A stretch of DNA of 64,000 nt from Methanosarcina barkeri 3 (lineage in GTDB: Archaea > Halobacteriota > Methanosarcinia > Methanosarcinales > Methanosarcinaceae), in assembly GCF_000970305.1 (NCBI RefSeq), contig NZ_CP009517.1:2108001-2172000 (forward strand), read 5' to 3'. Below are positions 36,586 through 46,569 of this stretch, piece after piece. The position numbers and the translations under genes were made by a program. Numbering within the stretch: position 1 is the first letter of the stretch; every line of letters starts with the position of its first letter. Below the pieces are notes generated by a model that saw only the letters and a list, made by a program, of their open reading frames with translations, was not told the origin of the DNA and made no database searches.

Positions 36586-36983
36586 ATCAACCTGATTGAA
36601 AAATGAGATATTATTCACCCTTTTGCATTCTAGCAGATATTTTTTAACCTTTTGAACCCTCAAGTGAGGGTTCTCAAGCTTTTGAATTTTCCAGTCATAA
36701 CTTTTCAGGATTTTTACTCATATAGCTTTTTATTTACAGGTCCATATTCATCAAAGGCTGTCCTGACTGGATTCTAGCTTGATGCTTTCAGTTACTAGTC
36801 CGATATCAAACGAGTAATGGTTTTCAAGAGTGTGTAATAATTTTCAGGCAAGATTGTGCTCTAAGTCAATACTCTAAGTATTTTACGTGCACTTAAAGAA
36901 AGAACATGTAAAGAGAAAGTTTATCATATACTATGTATTTTCAGGTAACTCAATATCAGCTCAAAATAATCTAGAATTGATAA

Positions 36984-37037
36984 TTTTCAAAGAGATAGTT
37001 CCCAAAGAGATAGTTTTCAAAGAGATAATTCTCAAAA
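36984..37037. repeat. 15 bp tandem repeat before the deoxyhypusine synthase gene
   Basis: Three and a half units of tttcaaagagatagt. It lies about 40 bases before ATG 37074. The rest of 36586-36983 shows no gene. Confidence 0.8.
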
Positions 37038-37073
37038 GTAGGTCCTATCATACCTTTTCATGAGGGAAATCGA

Positions 37074-38027
37074 ATGGATTGTAATACTCCAAACAAAAAA
37101 CTTTCGACCCCAATCAAAGCTGCAAAGATCAGTCCCGACATGAGTGTTGACGAGCTTGTCAGGGAATACAAAGGCTGCGCCTTTGGAGCAGGCAGGCTGG
37201 CTGAGGCCGTAGATATTTATTATGAAATGCTGGCTTCCGAAAAAACCACTAAATTCTTCGGACTTGCAGGTGCCATGACTCCTGCAGGCATGAGAAACAT
37301 TGTTGCAGATTTAATACGCGACGGCTACATCGACGTGCTTGTCACGACAGGAGCTAATATGGTGCACGACACTGTCGAGGCTCTGGGCCTTCACCATTAT
37401 AAGGGCACGGACTGTACAAACGATATTCAGCTACGGAATGAATGTATTGACAGGATTTATGATGTTTATCTTCCGGACCAGCACTTTACAGATCTTGAGG
37501 AATTTTTACAGGGCGTTTACTCAGGTCTTCCTCAGGAAAAACTCTCTATCAGGCAGGTGCTTACCGAGATTGGAAAAAATCTTGATGATGATTCCTCTAT
37601 CCTGAAAACCGCAGCAGAAGTAGGAGTGCCTGTATATTGCCCTGCCCTCCAGGACTCGGTAATAGGGCTTCAGGCCTGGCTGTACAAAGAAGGAAACCCT
37701 CTGCATGTGGATGCATTTGCTGATATGCATGAGTTTATGGAAATCTGCTATGCGGCTGAGAGTGCAGGTGCCCTGCTGCTTGGAGGAGGAGTTCCTAAAA
37801 ATTATATTCTCCAGTCCATGCTTGTGACTCCTAAGTCCTTTGACTATGCAATTCAATTAACAATGGATCACCCTGAGACCGGAGGCCTGAGCGGGGCGAC
37901 TCTTGACGAAGCCCAGTCCTGGGGAAAGGTAGGAGAAAACGCAAAATCAGTAACCGTGTATGCAGATGCTACTATTACTCTCCCGCTCATGGTTGCAGCT
38001 GTGCGTACACGCCTTCCAAAGAGGTGA
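37074..38027 (+). CDS. dys: Deoxyhypusine synthase
   Basis: Transfers the aminobutyl group of spermidine to a lysine of translation factor aIF5A, using NAD. 317 residues. The N-terminal [35 protein letters not shown] and [20 protein letters not shown] are DHS hallmarks. The catalytic lysine segment is kept as [20 protein letters not shown] with K in SWGKV. Glycines for NAD binding ([13 protein letters not shown]) are intact. The start has no strong ribosome binding site (catgaggga is nearest). Its stop is 4 bases before the pyrF ATG. Confidence 0.93.
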   Translation: MDCNTPNKKLSTPIKAAKISPDMSVDELVREYKGCAFGAGRLAEAVDIYYEMLASEKTTKFFGLAGAMTPAGMRNIVADLIRDGYIDVLVTTGANMVHDTVEALGLHHYKGTDCTNDIQLRNECIDRIYDVYLPDQHFTDLEEFLQGVYSGLPQEKLSIRQVLTEIGKNLDDDSSILKTAAEVGVPVYCPALQDSVIGLQAWLYKEGNPLHVDAFADMHEFMEICYAAESAGALLLGGGVPKNYILQSMLVTPKSFDYAIQLTMDHPETGGLSGATLDEAQSWGKVGENAKSVTVYADATITLPLMVAAVRTRLPKR

Positions 38028-38031
38028 TTTT

Positions 38032-38697
38032 ATGGAAAAGAAAAGCTGTATGATCCTTGCACTTGATGTTTCCGATAGGGAAGAAGCGCTCAAAATTGCA
38101 GAAGATGTCTCGGAATTCGTGGACGCTGTAAAGGTAGGCTACCCTCTAGTACTTGCTACCGGACTTGGAATTATCAGGGAACTTTCCGAGTTTGCTCCCA
38201 TAATAGCCGATTTCAAGGTTGCCGATATTCCAAATACCAACCGCCTTATCTGCGAGCAGGTCTTTGAGGCAGGAGCCGATGCAGTTATTGTCCAGGGCTT
38301 TACAGGTCGGGACAGCCTTGATGCCTGTATTGAGGTCGCTTCCGAGTACGGGAAAGATGTGTTCGTGGTAAGCGAAATGAGCCACCCAGGAGGAGCCGAA
38401 TTCCTCCAGCCCGTCGGAGAAACGATTGCAAGGATGGCAGCCCAAGCAGGAGCTTTCGGCCTTGTTGCCCCTGCAACCAGACCGGAAAGAGTGAAGGCGA
38501 TAAGAGAAATTATAGGTGACAAACTCACCATCATCTCGCCTGGAGTCGGCGCCCAGGGAGGAAAAGCGTCTGATGTTATTGCCGCAGGCGCAGACTGGGT
38601 AATTGTAGGAAGAAGCATTTATAGAGCAGACTCCCCAAGAGAAGCTGCCAGGGAAATTGCTGCTGAGATCGAGGCCGGACCCAACGGAGAAAACTGA
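38032..38697 (+). CDS. pyrF: Orotidine 5'-phosphate decarboxylase
   Basis: Last step of UMP synthesis. 221 residues, the archaeal length. The catalytic motif [11 protein letters not shown] (about residues 62-72, with K and both D) and the earlier [15 protein letters not shown] are present, as is the C-terminal phosphate site [20 protein letters not shown] then IVGRSIYRA. agaggtgat precedes ATG 38032 and overlaps the dys stop codon, so the two genes are translationally coupled. An in-frame start at 37960 lies inside dys and is rejected. Confidence 0.95.
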   Translation: MEKKSCMILALDVSDREEALKIAEDVSEFVDAVKVGYPLVLATGLGIIRELSEFAPIIADFKVADIPNTNRLICEQVFEAGADAVIVQGFTGRDSLDACIEVASEYGKDVFVVSEMSHPGGAEFLQPVGETIARMAAQAGAFGLVAPATRPERVKAIREIIGDKLTIISPGVGAQGGKASDVIAAGADWVIVGRSIYRADSPREAAREIAAEIEAGPNGEN

Positions 38698-38798
38698 AAA
38701 ACGTTTTTAAGGATATTTCAGGACATGTTTTATATTTAAAATGTTTTCTTTTTTCTGAAAGATATTTCTTATACTAACCGCATATATTATATGAATAT

Positions 38799-38890
38799 CA
38801 ATTGAGTGCCTGTGATGAAAAATTTCGCTGATTTCATGATGAGCCCTATGAGTTCTGAGGCACTAAAACTTAAGTTCAGTCCACACACTC
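38799..38890. repeat. Dispersed repeat, pairs with 44805-44880
   Basis: 'ctatgagttctgaggcacta' and the following aaaa recur at 44829-44857 as 'cttatgagttctgaggcacg' plus aaaa. Nearby 'caattgagtgcctg' is the inverse of 'gaggcactcaattt' at 44810. The two spacers therefore share the same small element. Otherwise 38698-39007 has no gene. Confidence 0.5.
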
Positions 38891-39007
38891 GTGAGAGGTG
38901 TGATTCAAATGCACGGGTTCCGATCTGCGCTCATCTATGTTTATCCATGGCTTATTTATGATATATGGAATCGATACACACTTTTTGTACTATCCAATTT
39001 TTCGTAA

Positions 39008-39364
39008 TCAAGATCTCTTTAATTTGGAGTTCAGATACTCCTTTAAAACTACGGCGTTATTAAAATCTTCATTTTTTGCGGCGTAGAGCAGGGTCAGGTC
39101 AGTTTCTTTCGCTTTATCTATGAGTTTCTGTACATACTCTTCTTTTAGCTCCAGTTCTTCAAGATAGCATTTCCTGAACTCTTCCCATTTCTCAGGATTA
39201 TGTGAAAACAGTTTTCTAAGCTCGTCCCTAGGAGCTATCTCCTTTAACCACAGATCAATCCTGACTTCATTTTTTCGAAGCCCTCTGGGCCAAAGCCTGT
39301 CAACAAGTACCCTGAATCCGTCCTGGTCTGATGACTGTTCGTAAATCCTTTTCAGTCGAATCAA
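39008..39364 (-). CDS. DUF488 family protein
   Basis: 118-residue protein of the YeaO/DUF488 type, widely found and of unknown function. The conserved features are RIYEQSSDQDGFRVLVDRLW with PRG just after, WLKEIAPRDELRKLFSHNPE, and the C-terminal LTLLYAAKNEDFNNAVVLKE. No membrane segment. Neighbours give no clue. Confidence 0.88.
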   Translation of the reverse strand: MIRLKRIYEQSSDQDGFRVLVDRLWPRGLRKNEVRIDLWLKEIAPRDELRKLFSHNPEKWEEFRKCYLEELELKEEYVQKLIDKAKETDLTLLYAAKNEDFNNAVVLKEYLNSKLKRS

Positions 39365-39471
39365 CTACTTCCCCCCTTTTAATTATTAAAACATTTTATG
39401 AGTTCATTTATTCCTTTACTCATTTTTGACTTTCTGGATGGGCTCTAAGAGAAACATCAGCTTCTTGAGTT

Positions 39472-40647
39472 TCAAAAACTGGATTTGTGCTTTTCAACCA
39501 ATTTCTCATATACTTCCAACGTTTTTTCCGCTATGGTTTTCCAGTTGTATTTCTGTTTAAGAAGATCGTTCCCTTTTTCTCCCATCCTGTTACGACCAAG
39601 CCCTTCAAGAATATAATTTAGACCCCAGGCAATAGAAGAGGGTTCTTTATAAGCAATAATGCCTGTTTTGAAGTTTTCCACAAGGGTAACTGCATCACTT
39701 GCGACTATCGGTTTACTTGCGTCCCAGGCTTCAAGTACGACAATTCCGAAAGGCTCGTTCCTACTAGGAATGCAAACAAGGTCACAGGCATTAAACCAGT
39801 CTATCACAGTATTATCCGGGGCATACCCAAGAAAGTTACAGGAATTACCGATCCCAAGTTTATGAGCTTGATATTCACAATGGGCGCGCATTTCCCCTTC
39901 TCCTATGAGTACAAACTGTGCATTCTTTTTTTTCAGAACCCTTGCCGCAGCTTCTATTAGCAGGTCAGGCCCTTTCTGATATGCCATCCTCCCAGTAAAA
40001 AGCACAACTGGAAGACACGGATGAATGCCATAATGCTTTTTTATATTCCCTGGATCGACTTCTCTTTTGATCTTTCCCACATTTATGCCGTTAGGAATTT
40101 TCCAGAGTTTGTAATCGGGAATTTTGTAAATTTGCTGAATTTCTTTTTTCAACATTGTCGAAGTAGTGATCACATCGGAGCATTCGTACCCTCCGAGCCA
40201 TTCCCTACGCGAGATTTCCTTTGCCTCCCACCAGTCTCCATAACGATTTCCATTACGTCCCCATTCAGTGCTGTGAAAAGTCAGAACAAAGGGCAGCCCG
40301 AACTCGGCTTTTATTCTACAGAGAACATTTACAGGATGCCAGTCGTGCCCATGCAAGACGTCAAATTCACCTGCTTTCTCTCTTACATTCAGGAACCGAT
40401 TGTACATATTTTCGCACATCATGTTCATCTGTTCCACTATCCCCCCAATTTGATCACAGGTAACTCTGTGATAGTGGACGCCAGTAATTATCTCATCATT
40501 ATTTTCGTGGCCCCGTGTAAAAAGGTGAACTTCGTGTCCCTCAGCTGCAAGAGCTTCTGAAAGTTCGGATACATGGGGGGCAATTCCCCCAACACGTATG
40601 GAATACAAACTTTCCCAGGAAAACATTCCTATTCTAATTTTTTTCAT
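39472..40647 (-). CDS. Glycosyltransferase family 4 (glycogen-synthase-like)
   Basis: 391-residue GT-B fold glycosyltransferase that moves a sugar from a nucleotide donor. The N-terminal glycine loop is in YSIRVGGIAPHVSELSEAL, followed by DVLHGHDWHPVNVLCRIKAE, as in archaeal glycogen/starch-synthase-like enzymes. The C-terminal domain has FTGRMAYQKGPDLLIEAA and the E-x7-E motif EPFGIVVLE. Cytosolic, no signal peptide. No glycogen branching or debranching gene is next to it, so the product (glycogen, trehalose or an envelope sugar) remains open. Confidence 0.88.
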   Translation of the reverse strand: MKKIRIGMFSWESLYSIRVGGIAPHVSELSEALAAEGHEVHLFTRGHENNDEIITGVHYHRVTCDQIGGIVEQMNMMCENMYNRFLNVREKAGEFDVLHGHDWHPVNVLCRIKAEFGLPFVLTFHSTEWGRNGNRYGDWWEAKEISRREWLGGYECSDVITTSTMLKKEIQQIYKIPDYKLWKIPNGINVGKIKREVDPGNIKKHYGIHPCLPVVLFTGRMAYQKGPDLLIEAAARVLKKKNAQFVLIGEGEMRAHCEYQAHKLGIGNSCNFLGYAPDNTVIDWFNACDLVCIPSRNEPFGIVVLEAWDASKPIVASDAVTLVENFKTGIIAYKEPSSIAWGLNYILEGLGRNRMGEKGNDLLKQKYNWKTIAEKTLEVYEKLVEKHKSSF

Positions 40648-40725
40648 AGGCTCACTTATCCCTTTTTGTCAAGGTGAGAGTCGAGGAACTAAATACCAAG
40701 CAGGATACTGTGTGCCTGGTGGAGT

Positions 40726-41154
40726 TTAACCCTGGCTCCCAGGTGAAGAAAAATTCCTTAACTGTTGCATCAGGCCGAGAAGGTTAGCCTCACCCCACAA
40801 CTCGACAATCTTACCATCCTTAATACGGAAGACCTCTATACCAGTCATAGTTATTGGTTTTCCTGTGATTGGCAGACCCATAAAATCGCCTTTATGTATA
40901 CCATGGGCTGTGAAGCGAGCAGCCACATTATCTCCTTCGGCAATCATATCTTCTATTGTAACATTAAGATGCTCGAAGGCTGCTCTGCATGAGGTGATTA
41001 CTTCTTTTATTCCATTGATTCCTGAAGATACAGGAAGAGGAACATGAAGAGTGAAATCAGATGATAGCAGTTCATCAGCAATATTTAGATTTCCTTTAGA
41101 GGGCCCTTCCTCAAAGAATCGACGGACTATTGCTTTATTCTCTTCTGTAGACAT
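40726..41154 (-). CDS. SnoaL-like ester cyclase family protein
   Basis: 142 residues with the small cone-shaped NTF2/SnoaL fold pattern. The segments AIVRRFFEEGPSKGNLNIAD, EDMIAEGDNVAARFTAHGIH and FRIKDGKIVELWGEAN are typical of predicted ester cyclases. Its substrate is unknown. It follows a cupin gene by 45 bases on the same strand and may form an operon with it. Confidence 0.85.
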   Translation of the reverse strand: MSTEENKAIVRRFFEEGPSKGNLNIADELLSSDFTLHVPLPVSSGINGIKEVITSCRAAFEHLNVTIEDMIAEGDNVAARFTAHGIHKGDFMGLPITGKPITMTGIEVFRIKDGKIVELWGEANLLGLMQQLRNFSSPGSQG

Positions 41155-41199
41155 ATTTCTCCTCTATTGTTTTATTTATCCTGTTAGTGTGATTAAATC

Positions 41200-41538
41200 T
41201 TACAGCAAACGTGTGGATTCAGTTTGCCTCGGGACTTTAACAACAAGTACTCTAAAGACTCCATCTCCGGGATTCAAAAGGCGGTGGGGAACTTTTGCAG
41301 GACTTTCAATTAACGTATCCCTAATGACCTCCTGTTGTTCATCCCCAATCTCAACAATACCTTTTCCCTCAAGAATATAGAAAAAGACATCTGTTGGAGT
41401 GATATGCTTTTTTAAGGTTTCTCCTGGCTTGAGTTCTATGTGTACTGCTTGGGCATGTTCTGTATCATAAAGAGTCCGAACGCTTACATTGTGAGGATTT
41501 GGTTTTTCAGGTGAAGATTTCATCTCAACGACTTTCAC
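41200..41538 (-). CDS. Cupin-domain protein
   Basis: 112-residue single cupin barrel. The motif 1 region is IELKPGETLKKHITPTDVFF with YILEGKG, and motif 2 is PAKVPHRLLNPG. One of the usual motif-1 histidine pair is replaced (KKHITPTD), so metal binding may be weak or different. Likely in a two-gene unit with the downstream SnoaL-like gene. Function unknown. Confidence 0.85.
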   Translation of the reverse strand: MKVVEMKSSPEKPNPHNVSVRTLYDTEHAQAVHIELKPGETLKKHITPTDVFFYILEGKGIVEIGDEQQEVIRDTLIESPAKVPHRLLNPGDGVFRVLVVKVPRQTESTRLL

Positions 41539-41600
41539 TTTATTCCCTCTTTTTAACCATAATTTTTATGTTTTTCAGCATATTTTGATAATTTATGCTA

Positions 41601-41630
41601 GTGTTGCATCAATGTTTGTTGACGCAACAC
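41601..41630 (-). terminator. Hairpin downstream of hcp
   Basis: gtgttgcatcaa and ttgacgcaacac pair at 11 of 12 positions around a 6-base loop, 18 bases beyond the hcp stop and between hcp and the cupin promoter. It is probably the end of the hcp transcript. Confidence 0.5.
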
Positions 41631-41647
41631 CAGGTTTTTTCTGAAGC

Positions 41648-43276
41648 TCACGCTTGATTCAGAAGCACTTTCATATCTGCTTCAACGGTTGTGTTTGCTC
41701 TGATATTGAAATTATCAACCAGCACTTTAAGAACGTTTGGAGATACACAAGCCGGAAGTGTTGGGCCTAGGGTGATGTTCTTTACTCCAAGACTCAGAAG
41801 GGCAAGCAGAACAAGCACGGCTTTTTGCTCATACCATGCTATATTGTAGGAAACAGGGAGATCATTTATGTCCTTGAGACCGAAAGCTTCTGCAAGTTTC
41901 TGGGCTATTACTACAAGAGAGTATGAGTCATTACACTGACCTGCATCGATTACTCTTGGGATTCCTCCTATATCTCCAAGATCCAGTTTGTTGTAGCGGT
42001 ATTTTGCACAGCCGGCTGTCAGGATTACTGTGTCTTTTGGCAGGGCTTTTGCAAAATCTGTATAGTAAGCTCTTTCCTTATGTCTGCCGTCACAGCCTGC
42101 CATAACTATAAACCTGCTGATTGCTCCACTTTTTACGGCATCTATTATCTTATCTGCAACAGAAAGGGCTGCTTCATGTGCGAAACCTCCAACTATTGTT
42201 CCACTTTCCAGTTGCTCGGGAGGATTGCTCATTTTTGCCTGTTCTATAAGAGGAGTAAAGTCCTTTGTGCCATCTTCTTTTTCGTATATATGGGTAAGCC
42301 CTTCAAAGCCAACTACTCCTGTAGTATAGATCCTGTTTCTGTATGACTCTCTTGGAGGGATTATGCAGTTTGTTGTTAGCAGGATGGGGCCGTTGAACTT
42401 TTCGAACTCTTCATTTTGCCTCCACCAGGCATTTCCGTAATTACCTACAAAATTGTCATATTTCTTAAAGGCAGGATAAGAGTTTGCAGGCAGCATCTCG
42501 CCGTGGGTATAAATATCAATTCCTGTGCCTTTCGTTTGTTCAAGGAGCTGTTCGAGATCTCGCAGGTCGTGCCCACTGATAAGGATTCCTGGCCGGTCTC
42601 TTACGCCTATGTTAACTACTGTTGGTTCAGGGTTTCCATATGTTTCTGTATTTGCTTTGTCAAGTAGAGCAAGAGTTAAGACACCTTTCTGGCCACACTC
42701 CAGGACAAGGCCTGTGAGAGCTTCTACTCCTAAGCTATCGTCTGTTGTTGCAACCAGTCCTTTTTCTATAAACTCAAAGATTGCTTCATCTTTATATCCC
42801 AGAATATAGGCATGGTGTGCATAAGCGGCCATTCCCTTCATTCCATAGGTCAGAAGTTCTCTAAGGGATCGGATATCTTCATCTGCAGTTGAGTGAACAG
42901 CAACATCCAAACTTCCTATGTTTTCAGGGGTAACTGTAGCCACTGCAGGCAGGTCTTTTTCGGCATCTGTTATTCCTGAAGGAAGCTTTGTCTTAATGCT
43001 GTCTCTGAGCTCAAATCCTTTCTTTATATAGGATTCTATTTCCTTCTTGTCAAAATTAGTGTTAGTGAGAGTGGCAAAGAAGCCGTCAAGAATAAAACGA
43101 TCTGTTGCTTCTTCATTTAGACCTGCATCCCTTGCTTTAAGATTATAAAAAGAGATGCTTTTGAGAACATAGATTAATCTGTCCTGAAGATCTGCAACTT
43201 CCCCTTTCTTGCCGCATACTCCATTTTTCGTGCAACCTATTGACTTAAAAGTTTCTTGACATTGATTACAAAACAT
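41648..43276 (-). CDS. hcp: Hybrid-cluster protein (hydroxylamine reductase)
   Basis: Fe-S-O hybrid cluster enzyme of 542 residues, thought to reduce hydroxylamine or nitric oxide and help against nitrosative stress. The N-terminal cysteines C3, C6, C15 and C21 (C-x2-C-x8-C-x5-C) match the class I form of strict anaerobes. Hybrid-cluster ligand regions are visible: [65 protein letters not shown] and [12 protein letters not shown]. ggtgat precedes the ATG. It is divergent from the sulfite-reductase-like gene across 490 bases. Confidence 0.94.
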   Translation of the reverse strand: MFCNQCQETFKSIGCTKNGVCGKKGEVADLQDRLIYVLKSISFYNLKARDAGLNEEATDRFILDGFFATLTNTNFDKKEIESYIKKGFELRDSIKTKLPSGITDAEKDLPAVATVTPENIGSLDVAVHSTADEDIRSLRELLTYGMKGMAAYAHHAYILGYKDEAIFEFIEKGLVATTDDSLGVEALTGLVLECGQKGVLTLALLDKANTETYGNPEPTVVNIGVRDRPGILISGHDLRDLEQLLEQTKGTGIDIYTHGEMLPANSYPAFKKYDNFVGNYGNAWWRQNEEFEKFNGPILLTTNCIIPPRESYRNRIYTTGVVGFEGLTHIYEKEDGTKDFTPLIEQAKMSNPPEQLESGTIVGGFAHEAALSVADKIIDAVKSGAISRFIVMAGCDGRHKERAYYTDFAKALPKDTVILTAGCAKYRYNKLDLGDIGGIPRVIDAGQCNDSYSLVVIAQKLAEAFGLKDINDLPVSYNIAWYEQKAVLVLLALLSLGVKNITLGPTLPACVSPNVLKVLVDNFNIRANTTVEADMKVLLNQA

Positions 43277-43767
43277 ATTTTATCACCTTTAAAACTGTTA
43301 TTCAGTTTACTCCCAGTTTTTTCATCCTGTCATATATGACGATTCAGTTTCTTAATCATTGAGGTGTAGTGTAATATAGTTGTAGAATGTATCTGTAAAA
43401 AATACAATAGGGAACTATTTTCTATACGATAGTGGCTCATATATAGGAGACAGTTTCGATATGGGTACCTTAATAATAAAAATTCAATTTCACAAGGTAG
43501 AGCTGGGATTTTGTTTTCTAGGCTGCAAACAGTAGAGATTTTTCTTTTTGTTGACACTTCATTCCGTCTTCAACAGTTTCCCTTATGACATTCGATCTTG
43601 TGCAGGATAGTAGCCCCGGGTAAAGGATATTTCCCCGAGCAGTCGGTACAGGGATAGAAATTCCACGTTTCGGGTTCGGATTACAAATAACAATCTATAA
43701 GGAAAACCGAATCATTAACAATTTTTATATACATCAATAATAATGCCTTTTCAACAAGTGACCTTAT
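43277..43767. other. Divergent spacer between hcp and the Dsr-like gene
   Basis: 490 bases with no accepted gene (43330-43557 is chance translation). It must hold both promoters; 'tttttatatacatc' at 43721-43734 is a candidate TATA for the rightward gene. A moderately GC-rich patch at 43590-43670 stands out from the AT-rich flanks, but I see no clear structure in it. Confidence 0.45.
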
Positions 43768-44625
43768 ATGAGTGAGAAAAAAATAGATGAGTCTTTACTC
43801 AAAAGTAAAGGATTTCTGCCTCAGAGGCAGGAAAACATGGTTTCAATGCGGGTTAGAGCTACTGGTGGCAGGATTGACGCAGAAAAGCTGCGTGCAATTG
43901 CTGATGCTGCCGAGAAATACGGACATGGATATATCCACATAACTTCAAGGCAGGGAATTGAGATTCCTTTTGTCAAACTCGAAGAGGCTGAAGAAGCAAG
44001 TTCTGAACTTGAGAAGAAGGGAGTTTTGAGAGGCTCGTCTGGAAAGCGAGTAAGAGCAGTAGTTGCCTGCCAGGGAAATGAGGTTTGCAGGTTTGGGTTG
44101 ATCGACTGCCAGCAAATAGCAAACAGGATAACTGAAAAATATGTAGGAGAAACTGTTCCCAAAAAACTCAAGATTGCAGTAACTGGCTGTCCATCGGCTT
44201 GCGTAAAACCCCAGGATACCGATTTTGGAGTAATGGGTACGACAAAACCACAACTTATCTCAGAAAACTGTGTTGGCTGCAAGCGCTGTGAAAAAGCATG
44301 TAAAATGGAAGCAATAAAGGTTCTCGATGATAAAGCCAGCATAGATAGGGAAAAGTGCATCCTTTGCGGGTTATGTATAGCAGCCTGCAGGAAAGATGCG
44401 CTGAGGGCGGAAAAAACCGGATGCACAATCTTTGTCGGAGGTAAGCTGGGAAGGAAGCCTGGGCATGGGACAAAGCTTCTTGAACTTGCTGACGAGGGGC
44501 AGCTATTTTCGATTCTAGAAAAAACCTTTGAGTATTACAGGAGAGAAGGCCTTGACGGAGAAAGGTTAGGAGATCTCTTTGACAGGCTGGGATTTGAAAA
44601 ATACAGGAAAGAAGTTCTTCCCTGA
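43768..44625 (+). CDS. Dissimilatory sulfite reductase-like protein with ferredoxin domain
   Basis: 285-residue member of the small methanogen sirohaem-protein group (Dsr-LP). The N-terminal half has the ferredoxin-like fold RVRATGGRIDAEKLRAIADA and HITSRQGIEIPF. The sirohaem/[4Fe-4S] ligands are ACQGNEVCRFG (C-x5-C) and TGCPSACVKP (C-x3-C). Residues about 168-215 add two [4Fe-4S] sites, CVGCKRCEKACKMEA and CILCGLCIAACRKDA. It may reduce sulfite or nitrite, or a different small molecule; the true substrate of this short group is not settled. Divergent from hcp. Confidence 0.88.
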   Translation: MSEKKIDESLLKSKGFLPQRQENMVSMRVRATGGRIDAEKLRAIADAAEKYGHGYIHITSRQGIEIPFVKLEEAEEASSELEKKGVLRGSSGKRVRAVVACQGNEVCRFGLIDCQQIANRITEKYVGETVPKKLKIAVTGCPSACVKPQDTDFGVMGTTKPQLISENCVGCKRCEKACKMEAIKVLDDKASIDREKCILCGLCIAACRKDALRAEKTGCTIFVGGKLGRKPGHGTKLLELADEGQLFSILEKTFEYYRREGLDGERLGDLFDRLGFEKYRKEVLP

Positions 44626-45400
44626 AATTTCTGAGGTTTTTCCGGTAGCACTGATGAACTTATAATACTCCACCAGAGTATTGACTTTGATTCTGTAAAT
44701 ATTAAATTATTTTCAATGTATGTCGAGAATTTCAGTCATTATTTGACTTTTTGGGTATACTCTGAACCATAAATTAACCTACATCTGTATTAAAATAATT
44801 AGATGTTTGAGGCACTCAATTTCCGTTTCTTATGAGTTCTGAGGCACGAAAATTATCCCACTTATGATTGAGGGTAAAAACTAAGAGATGTTTAGAAGAA
44901 GTAGTGCCTGAATTCCTGAGCTATCAAAGAAAAGATCAAAACATGTGCAATTATATACTAAAACTTTATAGCTATTTATGGGGATTCGCTCACCCCCATA
45001 ACACCCCACATACAAGCTCAAAGAGAGTCTTTCCAGACCGTTACTCTCCCATGAGTAACTTTTAATTTCCATTTAAAAAACGGAAATTTTTTAACGTTGG
45101 ATCCATTTTTGATTTTTATATCATCCCTTTCTGGACGCAGTTAGGTCTCTATCATTACTCTATATAATCTTCTTAATCTTCTGGATTCCATTCTGTCTCT
45201 TTTTTCTACTTTTGTAATTTCTACTTTTCTTGTTTCCATTTTTTGTATTTTATATTTTTTGTTTTCACCTCTATTTCTTTTTTCTAATTTTTCTTTTTTC
45301 CCTCCGTTCTCTCTCCTTTCACTACTATTGAGGCAAGAAAATGTTTAAAGGAAGTGTTTTTAATTCAGCATGATAAATTACTGAGACAGGTGAACTGGAT
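44626..45400. other. Spacer with dispersed repeat, hairpin and polypyrimidine tract
   Basis: 44805-44880 is the partner of the repeat at 38799-38890. At 44976-45001 ttatgggg and ccccataa form an 8 bp stem around a 10-base loop. 45120-45330 is a long T/C-rich stretch on the plus strand. No gene is accepted. Confidence 0.55.
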
Positions 45401-46201
45401 ATGAAAATAGCAGTGTGCGGAAAAGGAGGAAGCGGAAAGAGTACGATTTCGGCGCTCCTGGCAAAGGAAATGGCAAAAAATAAAAACGTGCTTGTGCTCG
45501 ATACTGATGAGTCCAATTACGGGCTGCACAGCCAGCTAGGAATGGCAGCTCCCAAGGACCTTATGGAGTACTTCGGAGGAAAAACAGGCTTTAAGGAAAA
45601 ACAAAGGGCTGCTCCTAAAAAAACTCAGTTCTGGGGGCTTGCAGCTAATGGGAGTACTTCAGGTCAGCCAGCGCAGCAGTCACGCTTTTTTAATAAGAGA
45701 TGGAGTTTTTCCGACCTTCCACCGGAGTTTGTGGAGGAAAAAGCCGGAGTCAAGCTGATGGCAGTTGGTAAAATTCATAATTTCGGAGAGGGCTGCGCCT
45801 GTCCAATGGGAATTTTGACAAGGGAATTTCTTGAAAACCTTGACCTGGGTAAAAATGATATCGTAATCGTGGATACGGAAGCGGGTACCGAGCATTTTGG
45901 GCGTGGAGTTGATAAAGACTTCGACCTGATTCTCGTTGTTATTGATCCTTCCTATGAGTCACTCAGGCTTTCAAAAAAATTTGATGAATTTGGTTCTCAG
46001 TGCGGATGCAGGGTTTACTTTGTGCTTAATAAGGTTGAACCGGATATAAAGGAAGAGATGCTGGCGTCGGTAAATTGCGTGAATGTCGTAGCTGAAATTC
46101 CGGAAAGAAGAGAAATATTTAAAGCGTCCCTTAAAGGCGAAGAACTTGATTTCGAGCTGGACGAAATCAAAAAGCTTGCGGACTTTCTTGAAAAAAGTTA
46201 A
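45401..46201 (+). CDS. CooC-like nickel-insertion ATPase
   Basis: 266-residue P-loop protein of the MinD/CooC group, which load nickel into carbon monoxide dehydrogenase or acetyl-CoA synthase. The deviant Walker A is GKGGSGKST (residues 7-15), LVLDTDESN carries the A' region, and IVIVDTEAGTEHFGRG is the Walker B region. The C-x-C metal site C132-A-C134 in GEGCACPMG matches CooC1. A low-complexity insert (about 60-100) makes it longer than the classic protein. No CODH gene lies nearby. Confidence 0.85.
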   Translation: MKIAVCGKGGSGKSTISALLAKEMAKNKNVLVLDTDESNYGLHSQLGMAAPKDLMEYFGGKTGFKEKQRAAPKKTQFWGLAANGSTSGQPAQQSRFFNKRWSFSDLPPEFVEEKAGVKLMAVGKIHNFGEGCACPMGILTREFLENLDLGKNDIVIVDTEAGTEHFGRGVDKDFDLILVVIDPSYESLRLSKKFDEFGSQCGCRVYFVLNKVEPDIKEEMLASVNCVNVVAEIPERREIFKASLKGEELDFELDEIKKLADFLEKS

Positions 46202-46569
46202 ATTGTTTTTCATGAGCTGGGTAGTACCGGGCAGTGAGCGAACTTTTACCAGCTTTTAAATCTAGTTTTTGTTCTATCAAAAACTGTAAACTTTCATCGT
46301 TTCTCTTTTTTCTGCAGGTTAACTGATCGTACAAGAGGAGAACTTCAGGTCACTTATCCGAAAGTATATTATTGATCGTGTTATTTGATAATGTAAAAGT
46401 CCTGGTTTCGGACAGCAGATAAGGTTTGCCTGGTTGTCTTTATGAAACCTCAGATTTACTGTCATCAATCGATTAGATTGTCTAAGTTTGCTTATACGAA
46501 TCAATAAGAATATATTTAATCTGTTATCGTAACGTTATTTTTCCTGTTTAAATACTGGAGACAATAATT
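46202..46569 (+). promoter_or_regulatory. iorA promoter region
   Basis: atatatttaa at 46510-46519 is a good archaeal TATA box, predicting a start near 46540 and a short leader; ctggaga lies before ATG 46570. Nothing else is recognised in the spacer. Confidence 0.5.
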
